A DNA stretch of 64,000 bases from JAAZKV01 sp041659525 (GCA_041659525.1 JBAZYC010000001.1:372001-436000); one strand, 5' to 3'; shown: positions 7,675 to 16,513, counted from the first letter of the stretch. Program-made: numbers and translations. Notes: generated by a model not told the origin, from the sequence alone.

Positions 7675-8667
7675 ATGAGTAGGAACGTAAATTTTATTGA
7701 AAAACCACAAGTTTTGCTTGATGCTGCGCTGAATAGAGGGAGAAAAGCTGCTAGCGAGTACCCTAAACAAAAAACTGTTTTTTACACTGCGAAAGGAAAA
7801 GAGATTGCAAAAATTGATGCTTCTGCTAATTACTTAGAAGAAAAATTATTCAAAGCAACAAAACAACTTCCCAATTTTGATAGTCTTGAACCTTTTTACT
7901 TTGATTTATATAGTTGTATAATCGATATTGATGAATTCAAAAAAACTCTTGCAAGTATTAGTTCAGTTGCAAGACTTGTAAAAAAAATTAGAAGAGATCA
8001 TATTGTTAGATTAAAAGAAATGAAGTACAATAAAGCAATGGAACAAAGTGCAAAAGGAATTACTAATGCTTATATTGGAAGATTATCTTCGCTAGTAAAA
8101 GGAATCTCAAAGAGCATTGAGTTCTATAATGAGAATGCAAGAAAACTAAATGAATTACCAAGTATTAGGACTAATGAAGAATCAATAATGCTTGCTGGTT
8201 TCCCTAATGTTGGTAAAAGTACTTTGCTTGGAAAACTAACTGAATCAAAACCAGATATAGCTAATTACCCTTTCACTACAAAAGGACTTAACGTTGGAAT
8301 GTTCATGATGAGGTACTTGCCAATCCAAGTAATTGATACTCCTGGTTTACTTGATAGACCCTTATCTGAAAGAAATAATATTGAACTAAAAGCAATCACT
8401 GCTCTTCAACACTTAAAAGGAATAATTGCTTTTGTAGTTGATCCAACTGATGATATGCCTAAGCAAACCCAATTATTTTCAGAAGTAAAGAAACTATTCA
8501 CAAAACATAAATTCCTAATCGTTTTTTCTAAATCAGATATTGCAAACGCAAGTCAATTAGCTGATGCTAAGAAAGCATTTGAAGGATATGAGTTTGTAGT
8601 AGAAGGAAACGAACTAAACACTCTAAAAGAATACTTGCTAGCAAAAGGAAAGCACCTTTTTTCCTAA
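7675..8667 (+). CDS. NOG1-like GTP-binding protein
   Basis: NOG1 (Nog1/GTPBP4-type) GTPases act in maturation of the large ribosomal subunit. The 330-residue protein has the long N-terminal helical domain of the family followed by a G domain: G1 GFPNVGKST (175-183), a switch region NYPFTTKGLNVG, G3 DTPGLLDRP (221-229) and a G4 that reads SKSD (285-288) in place of the standard NKxD. AGGTGTTAGT precedes the ATG. An array of hairpins begins in the last codons and runs into the intergenic region. The archaeal NOG1 family is well conserved, so the family call is firm; the ribosome role comes from family knowledge. Confidence 0.87.
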   Translation: MSRNVNFIEKPQVLLDAALNRGRKAASEYPKQKTVFYTAKGKEIAKIDASANYLEEKLFKATKQLPNFDSLEPFYFDLYSCIIDIDEFKKTLASISSVARLVKKIRRDHIVRLKEMKYNKAMEQSAKGITNAYIGRLSSLVKGISKSIEFYNENARKLNELPSIRTNEESIMLAGFPNVGKSTLLGKLTESKPDIANYPFTTKGLNVGMFMMRYLPIQVIDTPGLLDRPLSERNNIELKAITALQHLKGIIAFVVDPTDDMPKQTQLFSEVKKLFTKHKFLIVFSKSDIANASQLADAKKAFEGYEFVVEGNELNTLKEYLLAKGKHLFS

Positions 8668-8763
8668 AAGGTGCGGACACCTTTTTGCTTAAAGGTACAA
8701 GCACCTATTCGCTTGAATAGCGCAGGCATCTTTTTACTTAAAAGAACTGGAACTATTTTTATT
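8652..8763 (+). repeat. Array of four successive stem-loops
   Basis: Four hairpins follow one another: GCACCTTTT/AAAAGGTGC (8652-8660, 8666-8674), ACCTTT/AAAGGT (8679-8684, 8691-8696), CTATTC/GAATAG (8705-8710, 8715-8720) and CTTTT/AAAAG (8730-8734, 8740-8744). Loops read TTCCT, TTGCTT, GCTT and TACTT. Read as tandem repeats, there are four imperfect units of 24-25 bp from 8666 to 8763. Stem sequences change between units but pairing is kept. The first hairpin overlaps the stop codon of the GTPase gene; T-runs follow, so termination is one possible role. Confidence 0.75.
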
Positions 8764-8875
8764 ATTTTTTTAGATTTTCACAAGCTCTTTTTAAAGCTTT
8801 TTAATGTAATTCTTTCATTGGCTACCGCGAATATTAATTGATTTGTTCGCAAAAAAATGCTGTTGAGTGATTTAC

Positions 8876-9118
8876 ATGGGAAGCGAAATCCAACAAATAA
8901 TGGAAGAAATCCTTTCGGATAGGGCTGTTCCACGAAACATTCGAGGCAAAATAGATGAAGCTCTCGCAAAAGTGAAAGCAAATAATGTAACTGCGCTCAG
9001 CGAAGCGATCTACTTCCTAGACGACATAAGTAATGATGTCAACATGCCTGAACATACAAGAACAGACATTTGGCATTTAATCTCTCTGATTGAAGCAGAG
9101 AAAGAAAAAATGAAGTAG
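8876..9118 (+). CDS. UPF0147 family protein
   Basis: This 80-residue, entirely helical, acidic protein matches the archaeal UPF0147 family: IMEEILSDRAVPRNIRGKI near the start, LSEAIYFLDDISNDVNMPEH in the middle, then TRTDIWHLISLIE. The function of the family is unknown; it is widespread in archaea, often near replication or ribosome genes. The ATG at 8876 is picked because GTGAT lies 4 nt upstream, with an in-frame GTG (8867) being part of that site. It stands alone between the hairpin array and the PolD genes, on the same strand. Confidence 0.85.
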   Translation: MGSEIQQIMEEILSDRAVPRNIRGKIDEALAKVKANNVTALSEAIYFLDDISNDVNMPEHTRTDIWHLISLIEAEKEKMK

Positions 9119-9192
9119 AAAAATTCCAACAAAAAAATAAAATTAATTTCGAACAAATCTAGTTTTATTCTCGGCCAAGAAAGTTGATTAGA

Positions 9193-10719
9193 ATGGCTGA
9201 ATCGTTTGAACATGAAATAATGACTTTTGCAGAAACGCGAGCGCTAATGCTTTCAAAAGATTCAATTGATCTTTTAGCTAAAAATGATTCTTGGAAAAAA
9301 ATATTGCAAGAACTTGCTGATGAAGGGCAATTCTTTGTTGACCCAAATGTACTTGAAAAAAAATTGTCAAGAACAAAACTCGCTTCAGTGATTGATGAAA
9401 TCGAAGTAAGAAAAGTTTCTTTTAATGCACAAGCAAAAGACAGAGCCCCTAATTTCAGAGTAATGAGTGAGTATGATGTTACTGGTCAAAGTAGTTCTGA
9501 AGGAAAAGTAGCAGATTTTTTGAGACTATTTAGAAGCAAATTTGAATTACTTTCGGGAATGTTAAAAACAAGACACAACTTATCACCAATTCCAATAAAG
9601 AGTTTAGCTACTGCACGTGATCGTGACCAAGTAGATGTAATTGGAATTATTAATAAAAAGTGGATAACAAAAAAAGGACACACTGCATTTGAAATTGAGG
9701 ATATGGAAGCAAAATGTATTGCGCTTGTAATGGAGAAAGAAACAGAAGTGATAAAAAAAGCTGAACACATACTAGAAGATAATGTAGTTGGAATTAAAGG
9801 AACAAAATGGGGGAAAGATTTTATTATAATTAAAGAAGTTTATTGGCCAGATATGCCAATTAGACCAACTAAAACAATTAGTGAAGATGTTTTAATTGGA
9901 GGAATAACTGATTTGCATATTGGAAGTAAATTATTTTATGAAGACCAATTTTCAAAATTACTTGATTACTTAAATGGAAAAGGACTTACGGATAAGCAGC
10001 AAGAAAGAGTGGGAAAAATCCAATACTTATTTGTAACAGGGGATAATGTTGCAGGAATTGGAGTTTATCCAGGACAGCTTGATGAATTATTAATTAAAGA
10101 TGTTTATGAACAGTACGCAAAGTTTGAAGATTTAATGTTGCAAATTCCTGAGTATATTCATGTTTTTATTTGCCCTGGGCAACACGATGCAGTTAGAAGA
10201 GCAGAACCTCAACCAGGAATTGATAAAGAATTTGTTCCCCGTTTATCCAAATTAAGAAATTATCATTTCATCTCCTCCCCTTCATGGGTAGAAACTGAAG
10301 GAATAAAAAATTTAATTTACCATGGGCCAAGTGTTCACGATTTAATTAGTTCTGTTAGTTTTCTTCAAATGTCAAAACCTGAAGAAGCAATGGTTGAATT
10401 GTTGAAAAAAAGAGATCTAATGCCTAAGTATGGTGGAAAAAATCCTTACGTTCCAGAAGGGAGAGATTATATGGTAATAAAGGAAGAACCGGATTTGATT
10501 TGGTTTGGAGATCTTCACCACAAAGGATATGCAACTTATAGAGGAACTTCAATAATTAATTCGGGATGTTGGGAAGGTCAAACGGATTTTCAGAAAAAAA
10601 TTGGGCACACTCCCACCCCTTGTGTTTTTCCAACAATTAATTTAAAAAACAGACAAATTAATGAAGTTCATTTTTCAAAAGAAACAGTGGAAAGAGATAT
10701 TATTGAGGGGCAACAATAA
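9193..10719 (+). CDS. polB: DNA polymerase D (PolD) small subunit DP1
   Basis: DP1 is the 3'-5' proofreading exonuclease subunit of archaeal replicative polymerase D. The 508-residue protein has an N-terminal helical part, an OB-like domain (with DVIGIINKKW and GIKGTKWG), and a calcineurin-like phosphoesterase domain: TDLHIGSKLF, TGDNVAGIG, CPGQHDAVRRAEPQ, IYHGPSVHD and FGDLHHKGYATYRG, giving the complete set of metal-binding Asp/His residues. It ends with the family block INSGCWEGQTDFQKKIGHTP. The ATG at 9193 is chosen over an in-frame TTG at 9184. The PolD large subunit follows after 20 nt. Confidence 0.95.
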   Translation: MAESFEHEIMTFAETRALMLSKDSIDLLAKNDSWKKILQELADEGQFFVDPNVLEKKLSRTKLASVIDEIEVRKVSFNAQAKDRAPNFRVMSEYDVTGQSSSEGKVADFLRLFRSKFELLSGMLKTRHNLSPIPIKSLATARDRDQVDVIGIINKKWITKKGHTAFEIEDMEAKCIALVMEKETEVIKKAEHILEDNVVGIKGTKWGKDFIIIKEVYWPDMPIRPTKTISEDVLIGGITDLHIGSKLFYEDQFSKLLDYLNGKGLTDKQQERVGKIQYLFVTGDNVAGIGVYPGQLDELLIKDVYEQYAKFEDLMLQIPEYIHVFICPGQHDAVRRAEPQPGIDKEFVPRLSKLRNYHFISSPSWVETEGIKNLIYHGPSVHDLISSVSFLQMSKPEEAMVELLKKRDLMPKYGGKNPYVPEGRDYMVIKEEPDLIWFGDLHHKGYATYRGTSIINSGCWEGQTDFQKKIGHTPTPCVFPTINLKNRQINEVHFSKETVERDIIEGQQ

Positions 10720-10739
10720 AAAAAGCAAAAAGTGATTTT

Positions 10740-11120
10740 ATGGTTGAAATAATAAACACTCCCATTAATGGAAATTCTTCAAACTCTCCCGAAATTAAAA
10801 AGAAATTTGAAACCCCTTTTACTCAAGAAGAAAAGAAAAAGATTGAAGTAATAAAAAAACTTTCCCCAATGGAAATGATCACTCAAGAAATTCCTTTTCC
10901 CGCTGATGAAAATGTAAAAAAATATTTTAAATTAATGCAGTCAAAAACAAAAGATGTTTTTGAAATCGCAGAGAGAGCAAAATTTACAGGAGTAGATTTA
11001 ACTGATTTTGTAGAAGTTGTTCCCGCAGTGGACTTGGCAGATCGTGCAGAAACAATTATTGCCCTACCTGGACTTGCAAAAAGATTTAGAGAAATATTTG
11101 CAGAAGCAAAGGATAGATGA
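10740..11120 (+). CDS. polC: PolD large subunit DP2, N-terminal fragment (before TGA)
   Basis: This 126-residue product is the beginning of DP2, the catalytic subunit of PolD. After a poorly conserved polar head (1-55), the stretch ENVKKYFKLMQSKTKDVFEI, then AERAKFTGVD and the ADRAETI...LAKRFREIF region correspond to the DP2 N-terminus. It stops at TGA (11118-11120). The following codons remain in the same frame and continue the expected DP2 sequence, so the protein is interrupted by one stop codon and not by a frameshift. GTGAT lies 3 nt before its ATG. Options are a true split subunit, stop readthrough, or a sequencing or strain-specific mutation. Confidence 0.85.
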   Translation: MVEIINTPINGNSSNSPEIKKKFETPFTQEEKKKIEVIKKLSPMEMITQEIPFPADENVKKYFKLMQSKTKDVFEIAERAKFTGVDLTDFVEVVPAVDLADRAETIIALPGLAKRFREIFAEAKDR

Positions 11121-11135
11121 AAAGCTTATTTTATT

Positions 11136-14100
11136 TTGTTTAAAGAAATTTTAGAACAAAAATGGTGGAAGATTCCGGATGATGCTAAAAGACTTGAAAC
11201 TGCAATTAAGGCTTGCTTACTAATTGAAACTGAAGGAGTTGTTGTTGCTCCGCTTGATGGAGTTCCTAAAGTAGAAATTAATCAAAACCCTGATGGTTCA
11301 AAATATGTGGATATTTATTTTGCAGGACCAATTAGAGCTGCTGGTGGATCAGCAACAGTTGTTCCTCTTTTACTTGCAGATTATGGTAGAACACTCATGG
11401 GTCTTGATAGATACAAACCTACTCAAGACGAACTTGAAAGATACGTAGAAGAAATTGGGCTTTATCAAACTGAAGTAATTTCAAGACAATACACTATGAA
11501 AGATGAAGAAATAAGAATTATAATTAATGGTTGCCCCGTTTGCATTAACGGAGTTCCTACTGAAGAAGTAGAAGTTTCTGCCCACCGTGACCTAGCACGA
11601 ATACCAACAAATAGAATTCGTGGAGGAATGGGTCTTGTTGTTGCAGAAGGATTAGCACTCAAAGCATTATGGGTAATGAAAACTGCTAAAGAACATAATT
11701 TGAATTGGGATTTTTTAGAAAAAATTGTTAAAGTAGAAAAAACTCAAACAAAAATAGAAATAAAACCAAACAAATCTTACCTTGATAGACTTGCCGCAGG
11801 AAGACCCATACTTGCTTACCCAAGTGCTTGGGGCGGATTTAGATTAAGATACGGTAGAGGAAGAAACACAGGAATAATGGCAAAAGCAATTAACCCCGCA
11901 GCAATGATTCTCTTTGATGAATTTATTGCAGTAGGAACACACGGAAGAATAGAAAGACCCGGAAAAGCTACTCAGTTTTTTCCCTGCACTACAATAGAAG
12001 GCCCAGTAGTTCTTCTAAAAGATGGAACTGTAATGAGAGTTAATACAAAAGAAGAAGCTGAATTAATTAAAGCCCAAGTAGAAAAAATAATTTATGTGGG
12101 AGATTTACTAATTGCTTATGGAGATTTTAAGAAAAGTGCTCACCCCCTAATACCTGCTGGATATTGCGAAGAATGGTGGCTACTTGAAGTAAAGAAAGCT
12201 TGTGAAGATGAATTAAATAAAAATAAATTAAAAGAACTAGGACTTGAAAATGCTTTATTCATGTCTTTAGGAGACGCAAGAAAAATGTCCCAAAAAGATG
12301 CTCTTAGTATAACTCAAAAAATAGGAGTTCCACTTCACCCTAATCTTTTGCATTTTTATAAAGCTCTAAATGGAAAAGAAATAGTTTCACTTCATGAATA
12401 TTTATTGAATGGAAAAATAGAAACTGACGCTAATGGAAACGAAAAATTAGTTCTTGTAAACAAAATTGATGAGAAAAAAATGCTTGAAAGAATCGGATTA
12501 CCCCACAGAGTGGAAAATAATGAAATCATAATTGAGGAAAATGTTTTAGGTTTAATAGAAACATTTGCATTAAAAACAAAAAAGAAAAGTACAAATGAAG
12601 CTACAGTTGAAAACGTTCTTGATTATTTAACAGAAATTTCAGGAATTACTATTAGAGATAAATCAGGTTCTTTTATTGGAGGAAGAATGGGTAGACCCGA
12701 GCAGGCAAAACCAAGACAGATGAAAGGAAATCCACACGTATTATTTCCAATTGGACTTAAGGGTGGAAGTACAAGAAGCATAAACAAAGCAGTGGATCAA
12801 AATTATAATGAAAGTGGAAAAGCAGTTGTGGAAATAGCAGAATATTTTTGTCCGACTTGTAAAAAGATTTCAGTTCACCACAATTGCTTAACTTGTAACG
12901 CCCCAGGGGTAAGATTAAATTATTGTAAAACTTGTGCAAAATCAGTTACTGGTGAAACTTGCGGGGTGTGCGGAGGAAAAACTGTAAAAGCTGGGGAACA
13001 CGAAATTGATATTCGTTTGTTACTTGAACTTGCTCAAAAAAGAGTTCATGAACCAGTTCTCTCTGATACAATCAAAGGAGTTAGAGGAATGATTGCTGAA
13101 GTAAAAGAAGTAGAACCTATTGAAAAAGGAATTTTGAGAGCAAAGCATGATGTGCACATTTTTAGAGATGGAACTTCTCGGTTTGAATTACTTAATGCAA
13201 CTATTACTCACTTCAAACCAACGGAAATTAATCTTTCGATTGAAAAAGTAAAAGAACTCGGTTATATTAAAGATATTTGGGGAAAAGAAATTACAGAGAC
13301 TAATCAAATAATAGAAATTTTTCCACAAGATATTATTGTTAATGAAACTTGCGGAGAGTGGCTTGTAAAAGTAAGTCAATTCAATGATGAATTACTTGAA
13401 AAGTTTTACAAACAAAAAAAGTTTTACAATGCTAAAGTAAAAGAAGATTTAATTGGACATATTGTATTAGGGCTTGCTCCCCACACTTCAGCTGCTGTTA
13501 ATGCTAGAATATTAGGTTACACAAAAGCACGATTAGGATTTGGACACCCTTACTTTGTTTGTGCAAAAAGAAGAAACGTTGATGGAGACCAGGACTCGCT
13601 CTTGTTACTAATGGATGCACTCTTAAATTTTTCTCAAAAATATTTGTCAACAAAAAGTGGGGGTAGAATGGATGCTCCGCTTGTTTTTACAATTATAATT
13701 AATCCTTCAGAGGTTGATGATGAAGTACACAAAATGGAGAGTGCTTGGAATCTTCCGCTAGATCTTTATGAAAAAGCTCAAAACGTTTGCGAACCAAATA
13801 TTGAAATTGAAACAATTAAGGACAGACTTGGAAAAGAAAAACAATACTCGGGAATTGGGTTTACTCATAACACAAATATTTTTGATGAAGGCCCAAAAAT
13901 GTCTAGATACATTCAACTAAAAACAATGGATGAAAAAATCCAGCGACAAAACAACTTGCAGAAAAAAATAATGGCAGTTAATGCTAAAGATGCTCTTGAG
14001 AAAGTAATGGGTTCTCACTTTTTGCCCGATATAATTGGTAATGCTCGTGCGTTCTCTCGCCAAACATTCAGATGCACTTCTTGCAATGAAATATATAGAA

Positions 14101-14324
14101 GAGTTCCTCTTTCAGGAATATGTTATAAATGCGGCAAGAGTTCTATAATACTAACAATTCACGAAGGTTCTGTTAGAAAGTATTTGAAAATTGCTCAAAA
14201 CATGGCTCGGCAAGAAAATCTATCTTCTTATTTAATTCAAAGACTGGATATGATTGAAAAAGAAATTGATTCAGTATTCAAATCAGATACAGTAAAACAA
14301 AAGAGTTTATTTGAATTCGCTTAA
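11136..14324 (+). CDS. polC: PolD large subunit DP2, main catalytic part (after TGA)
   Basis: This 1062-residue part carries all catalytic features of DP2: AGPIRAAGGSA near the start, RPGKATQFFPCTTIEGPVV, SRDIRG-like GGMGLVVAEG, FVCAKRRNVDGDQDS with the catalytic Asp816 and Asp818 (DGD, DNA 13581-13589), and SGGRMDAPLVFTI. Two zinc modules are visible: a Cys-rich block at about residues 573-625 (CPTCKK, NCLTC, YCKTC, CGVCGG) and one near 980-1005 (CTSCNE, CYKCGK). The C-terminus QKSLFEFA resembles a PCNA-binding (PIP) motif. The first possible start is TTG 11136, with no Shine-Dalgarno sequence at the normal distance. Six sense codons between the TGA and this TTG also fit DP2. No intein is present. 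Confidence 0.9.
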   Translation: MFKEILEQKWWKIPDDAKRLETAIKACLLIETEGVVVAPLDGVPKVEINQNPDGSKYVDIYFAGPIRAAGGSATVVPLLLADYGRTLMGLDRYKPTQDELERYVEEIGLYQTEVISRQYTMKDEEIRIIINGCPVCINGVPTEEVEVSAHRDLARIPTNRIRGGMGLVVAEGLALKALWVMKTAKEHNLNWDFLEKIVKVEKTQTKIEIKPNKSYLDRLAAGRPILAYPSAWGGFRLRYGRGRNTGIMAKAINPAAMILFDEFIAVGTHGRIERPGKATQFFPCTTIEGPVVLLKDGTVMRVNTKEEAELIKAQVEKIIYVGDLLIAYGDFKKSAHPLIPAGYCEEWWLLEVKKACEDELNKNKLKELGLENALFMSLGDARKMSQKDALSITQKIGVPLHPNLLHFYKALNGKEIVSLHEYLLNGKIETDANGNEKLVLVNKIDEKKMLERIGLPHRVENNEIIIEENVLGLIETFALKTKKKSTNEATVENVLDYLTEISGITIRDKSGSFIGGRMGRPEQAKPRQMKGNPHVLFPIGLKGGSTRSINKAVDQNYNESGKAVVEIAEYFCPTCKKISVHHNCLTCNAPGVRLNYCKTCAKSVTGETCGVCGGKTVKAGEHEIDIRLLLELAQKRVHEPVLSDTIKGVRGMIAEVKEVEPIEKGILRAKHDVHIFRDGTSRFELLNATITHFKPTEINLSIEKVKELGYIKDIWGKEITETNQIIEIFPQDIIVNETCGEWLVKVSQFNDELLEKFYKQKKFYNAKVKEDLIGHIVLGLAPHTSAAVNARILGYTKARLGFGHPYFVCAKRRNVDGDQDSLLLLMDALLNFSQKYLSTKSGGRMDAPLVFTIIINPSEVDDEVHKMESAWNLPLDLYEKAQNVCEPNIEIETIKDRLGKEKQYSGIGFTHNTNIFDEGPKMSRYIQLKTMDEKIQRQNNLQKKIMAVNAKDALEKVMGSHFLPDIIGNARAFSRQTFRCTSCNEIYRRVPLSGICYKCGKSSIILTIHEGSVRKYLKIAQNMARQENLSSYLIQRLDMIEKEIDSVFKSDTVKQKSLFEFA

Positions 14325-14330
14325 TCTTTT

Positions 14331-15203
14331 TTAATAATAACTATTAGTGCTTCTATAACTATTAGTCCTTCTTTTTCTTCGATAAACTTCAGTAAGAGCC
14401 TTTTTTATTTTTCTGATCTGTCCTTGATCTTTTAAGTTTTTGAAATAACTTTCTAATAAGGCTATTCCTGCTTTTGAAGAACAATAATCCCTAATAATAG
14501 TTATTTGTGACACAGCGGATTGTACTGAGTAAGTTTGTTCTTCAAACATTCTACTATAGTCAATAATAACTCTGCCGTGACTTTCTCCTTTTTTATAAAA
14601 TCCCCAAAAATCAATTGTGTCAGAGAACAAATTATGATTATGCATTACTGCGAGGTCTTTTCCAAGTTCGCTTAAAAGCGCTTGGTCCCGTGGAATTTTT
14701 AGTTCACCAAGTTTAACAGGTAAACCAATATCACTATTCACAGGAATAATTTCCCCGAACTTTTTAGTCAAGTCTTCCATTAAAACGGTTTTATATTTTC
14801 TTGAATACTTTCTAAGGTCCACTGCATAAAAACTTGGTACTGGAAGACCCGCATCTTTTAGTTTTCGCCAAATTCTTTTGTTTTTAACAAGTACTTGTTT
14901 TTCAAGAGGATGCCAATTTCCATATGAAAAAAACTTTTTTTGAGCAGCCCCTTTTCTAAAAAGAGTTCCTTTTTTTCTGACAGAAACTTGGTAAACAGTT
15001 CCTTCTACCCCCTCCCCAAGTTCTTTTCCACGCCTAATAACTAATTTCTCTTTTTTTTCAAGTCTTTTTTTTACTCTAGCTCTGCCCAATTTGAATCTGG
15101 TTTTAATTAACGCCTCTTTAATGCGTCCAATAGGTTTGTTTGAACTTGGTACTAGCCAATTATCAAAACGCGCCTTGTTTTTTGTAAGAAAATTTTTTAG
15201 CAT
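14331..15203 (-). CDS. Atypical protein-kinase-fold protein
   Basis: The 290-residue basic protein has a kinase-like nucleotide loop, KELGEGVEGTVYQVSVRK (about residues 60-77), an ATP-lysine candidate in the following strand, LGKDLAVMHNHNLF where a kinase catalytic loop begins, and VIIDYSRM as a DFG-like metal site. The usual HxDxxxxN catalytic loop is replaced by SDTIDFWGF, so the Asn is missing and catalysis is doubtful. The tail is a short repeat of NSYRSTNSYY type. It starts 5 nt after the orc1/cdc6 stop, forming a two-gene unit with the replication initiator. It may be related to RIO/ABC1/APH-type kinases; the specific family is not recognised. Confidence 0.6.
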   Translation of the reverse strand: MLKNFLTKNKARFDNWLVPSSNKPIGRIKEALIKTRFKLGRARVKKRLEKKEKLVIRRGKELGEGVEGTVYQVSVRKKGTLFRKGAAQKKFFSYGNWHPLEKQVLVKNKRIWRKLKDAGLPVPSFYAVDLRKYSRKYKTVLMEDLTKKFGEIIPVNSDIGLPVKLGELKIPRDQALLSELGKDLAVMHNHNLFSDTIDFWGFYKKGESHGRVIIDYSRMFEEQTYSVQSAVSQITIIRDYCSSKAGIALLESYFKNLKDQGQIRKIKKALTEVYRRKRRTNSYRSTNSYY

Positions 15204-15208
15204 TTATT

Positions 15209-16417
15209 TTACGACCCCTTAAAGAGTTCTTTTTCTAAAGCGTTTTTTATTTTTCCAGCATCAAAGCCAAGTTTCACAAGTCTAGTTTGTCCTTTGATTC
15301 CTTTTCCTGAAGAAGTTACAAGAATTAATCCATACATTTCAAGTTCGTTAATGTATTGTCTGTACCATCTGCTTGTAATTGTTCTTTCATCAAATTTCTT
15401 TGCGAGCTCTAAATAAGTTTCAAATATTTCTCCAGAGTAAAGTACTCCTTCTTCTACCTCTCCGCTAACTTTTCTTACCCCTCTTTTTTGAGAAGTTAAT
15501 TGAGCAATTGCGTAGAGTACTAATTGTTGTTGCTGAGGAAGAGTAGAAATCATTGAAATAATTATTTCTTCTTCTACACTTTCTTTAGCTCTTTCTACTT
15601 GGACTTCAGTTAGTGAGTTTAATTGAGCAGCGTCAGATATTTCGCCTGCTCTTTGCATTAACATTACTGCTGTTCTTGCGTCCCCCGATTCTTGAGCAGC
15701 AATTGCTGAAGCAAGTGAGATGGCTGGTTCTGTTACTATATTTGGTTTGAATGCAATTTGGCATCTCTCTGCAAGAATTTGCTTTAATTCAGTTGCATTA
15801 TAAGGATTGAATACAAGTTCGCGTTCGCAAAGAGAACTCTTTGTTCTTGGATCAAGTTTGTCTTTGAACATTAAGTTATTTGAAATTCCAATCATTGTAA
15901 TTGATCCTGAATCAAGTTCATCATTTCCTCTGCTTAAGGAGTAAACTAAATCATCAATATCTTTTACTTTGTCAATTTCATCAAGCACTAAAATTAAGTG
16001 AGCCTTTTTTTGGTTTGAGAATTCTAAAAGTTTTTCATAAACAAAAGAAGAACTGTATCCCAAAAAGTCTTTTTCAGGGTGAAAAGTTCTCAGAGCTTTT
16101 AGAAGTGCTTTGTATTTTGAAGAGTGACTTCTGCAATTAACATAACAGGAAAAAGAAGGAATATTGTTTTTCTTTACAAAAGAATCAAGCTGTTCAAGAA
16201 CATGTTTTACTGTTGCAGTTTTTCCTGTTCCAGTTTTTCCATAAATAAATAAATTATTTGGCTTAGAATTATTTATTACCCCAGATAATCCTTGAGTAAT
16301 AGTTTCTATTTGGTTTTCTCTGAAAGGTAATTTTTCTGGAACGAAGTGCGGAGAGATAATGTCTTTGTTTTGGAAAACGGTACTTTTAGTCATTTGTTTG
16401 TCAAAAATATTTTCCAC
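15209..16417 (-). CDS. cdc6: Replication initiator Orc1/Cdc6
   Basis: Orc1/Cdc6 binds origins and loads the MCM helicase. The 402-residue protein has an AAA+ domain with Walker A YGKTGTGKTATV (59-70), Walker B LVLDEIDK (143-150), a sensor region MIGISNN and arginine-finger neighbourhood LDPRTKSSL, then a C-terminal winged-helix domain (about 300-402, with SRWYRQYINELEMYGLI). The GTG at 16417 is chosen because GGGGTGA lies 5 nt upstream; an ATG 24 nt inside (16393) is the alternative. The gene is the first of two, with the kinase-like gene behind it. The upstream intergenic region holds repeats that could be its binding sites. Confidence 0.95.
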   Translation of the reverse strand: MENIFDKQMTKSTVFQNKDIISPHFVPEKLPFRENQIETITQGLSGVINNSKPNNLFIYGKTGTGKTATVKHVLEQLDSFVKKNNIPSFSCYVNCRSHSSKYKALLKALRTFHPEKDFLGYSSSFVYEKLLEFSNQKKAHLILVLDEIDKVKDIDDLVYSLSRGNDELDSGSITMIGISNNLMFKDKLDPRTKSSLCERELVFNPYNATELKQILAERCQIAFKPNIVTEPAISLASAIAAQESGDARTAVMLMQRAGEISDAAQLNSLTEVQVERAKESVEEEIIISMISTLPQQQQLVLYAIAQLTSQKRGVRKVSGEVEEGVLYSGEIFETYLELAKKFDERTITSRWYRQYINELEMYGLILVTSSGKGIKGQTRLVKLGFDAGKIKNALEKELFKGS

Positions 16418-16430
16418 AAGTATTCACCCC
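16412..16430. repeat. Candidate origin-binding repeat, copy 1
   Basis: TTCCACAAGTATTCACCCC matches the copy at 16560-16578 at 15 of 19 positions. It overlaps the orc1/cdc6 start and its ribosome-binding site. Archaeal origin recognition boxes commonly pair a TTCCA-type core with a C/G run, which this resembles only loosely. Confidence 0.4.
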
Positions 16431-16465
16431 AACTTCTTCTAACCCAATTCGAAATAAGTTTACAA

Positions 16466-16513
16466 GTAGTCTTTTGCCAAATACCACAAGCAACCTTTTT
16501 ATCAAAAGACTAC
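16466..16513. repeat. 11-bp inverted repeat upstream of cdc6
   Basis: GTAGTCTTTTG (16466-16476) and CAAAAGACTAC (16503-16513) are perfect inverted copies with a 26-nt spacer. The location suggests paired initiator-binding sites or an autoregulatory operator of cdc6. Confidence 0.6.

Noticed and set aside
8652..8763. CRISPR array for the repeated units after the GTPase gene
   Set aside because: Units are contiguous 24-25 bp without spacers, the sequence varies between units, and no cas genes are nearby.
11118..11120. Genome-wide reassignment of TGA to an amino acid
   Set aside because: Other genes end properly at TGA (CarS, the 34-residue peptide, SepF), each followed at once by a new gene start.
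11136..14324. Intein in the PolD large subunit
   Set aside because: Conserved blocks are continuous from start to catalytic site and no intein splice motifs or extra length are seen.
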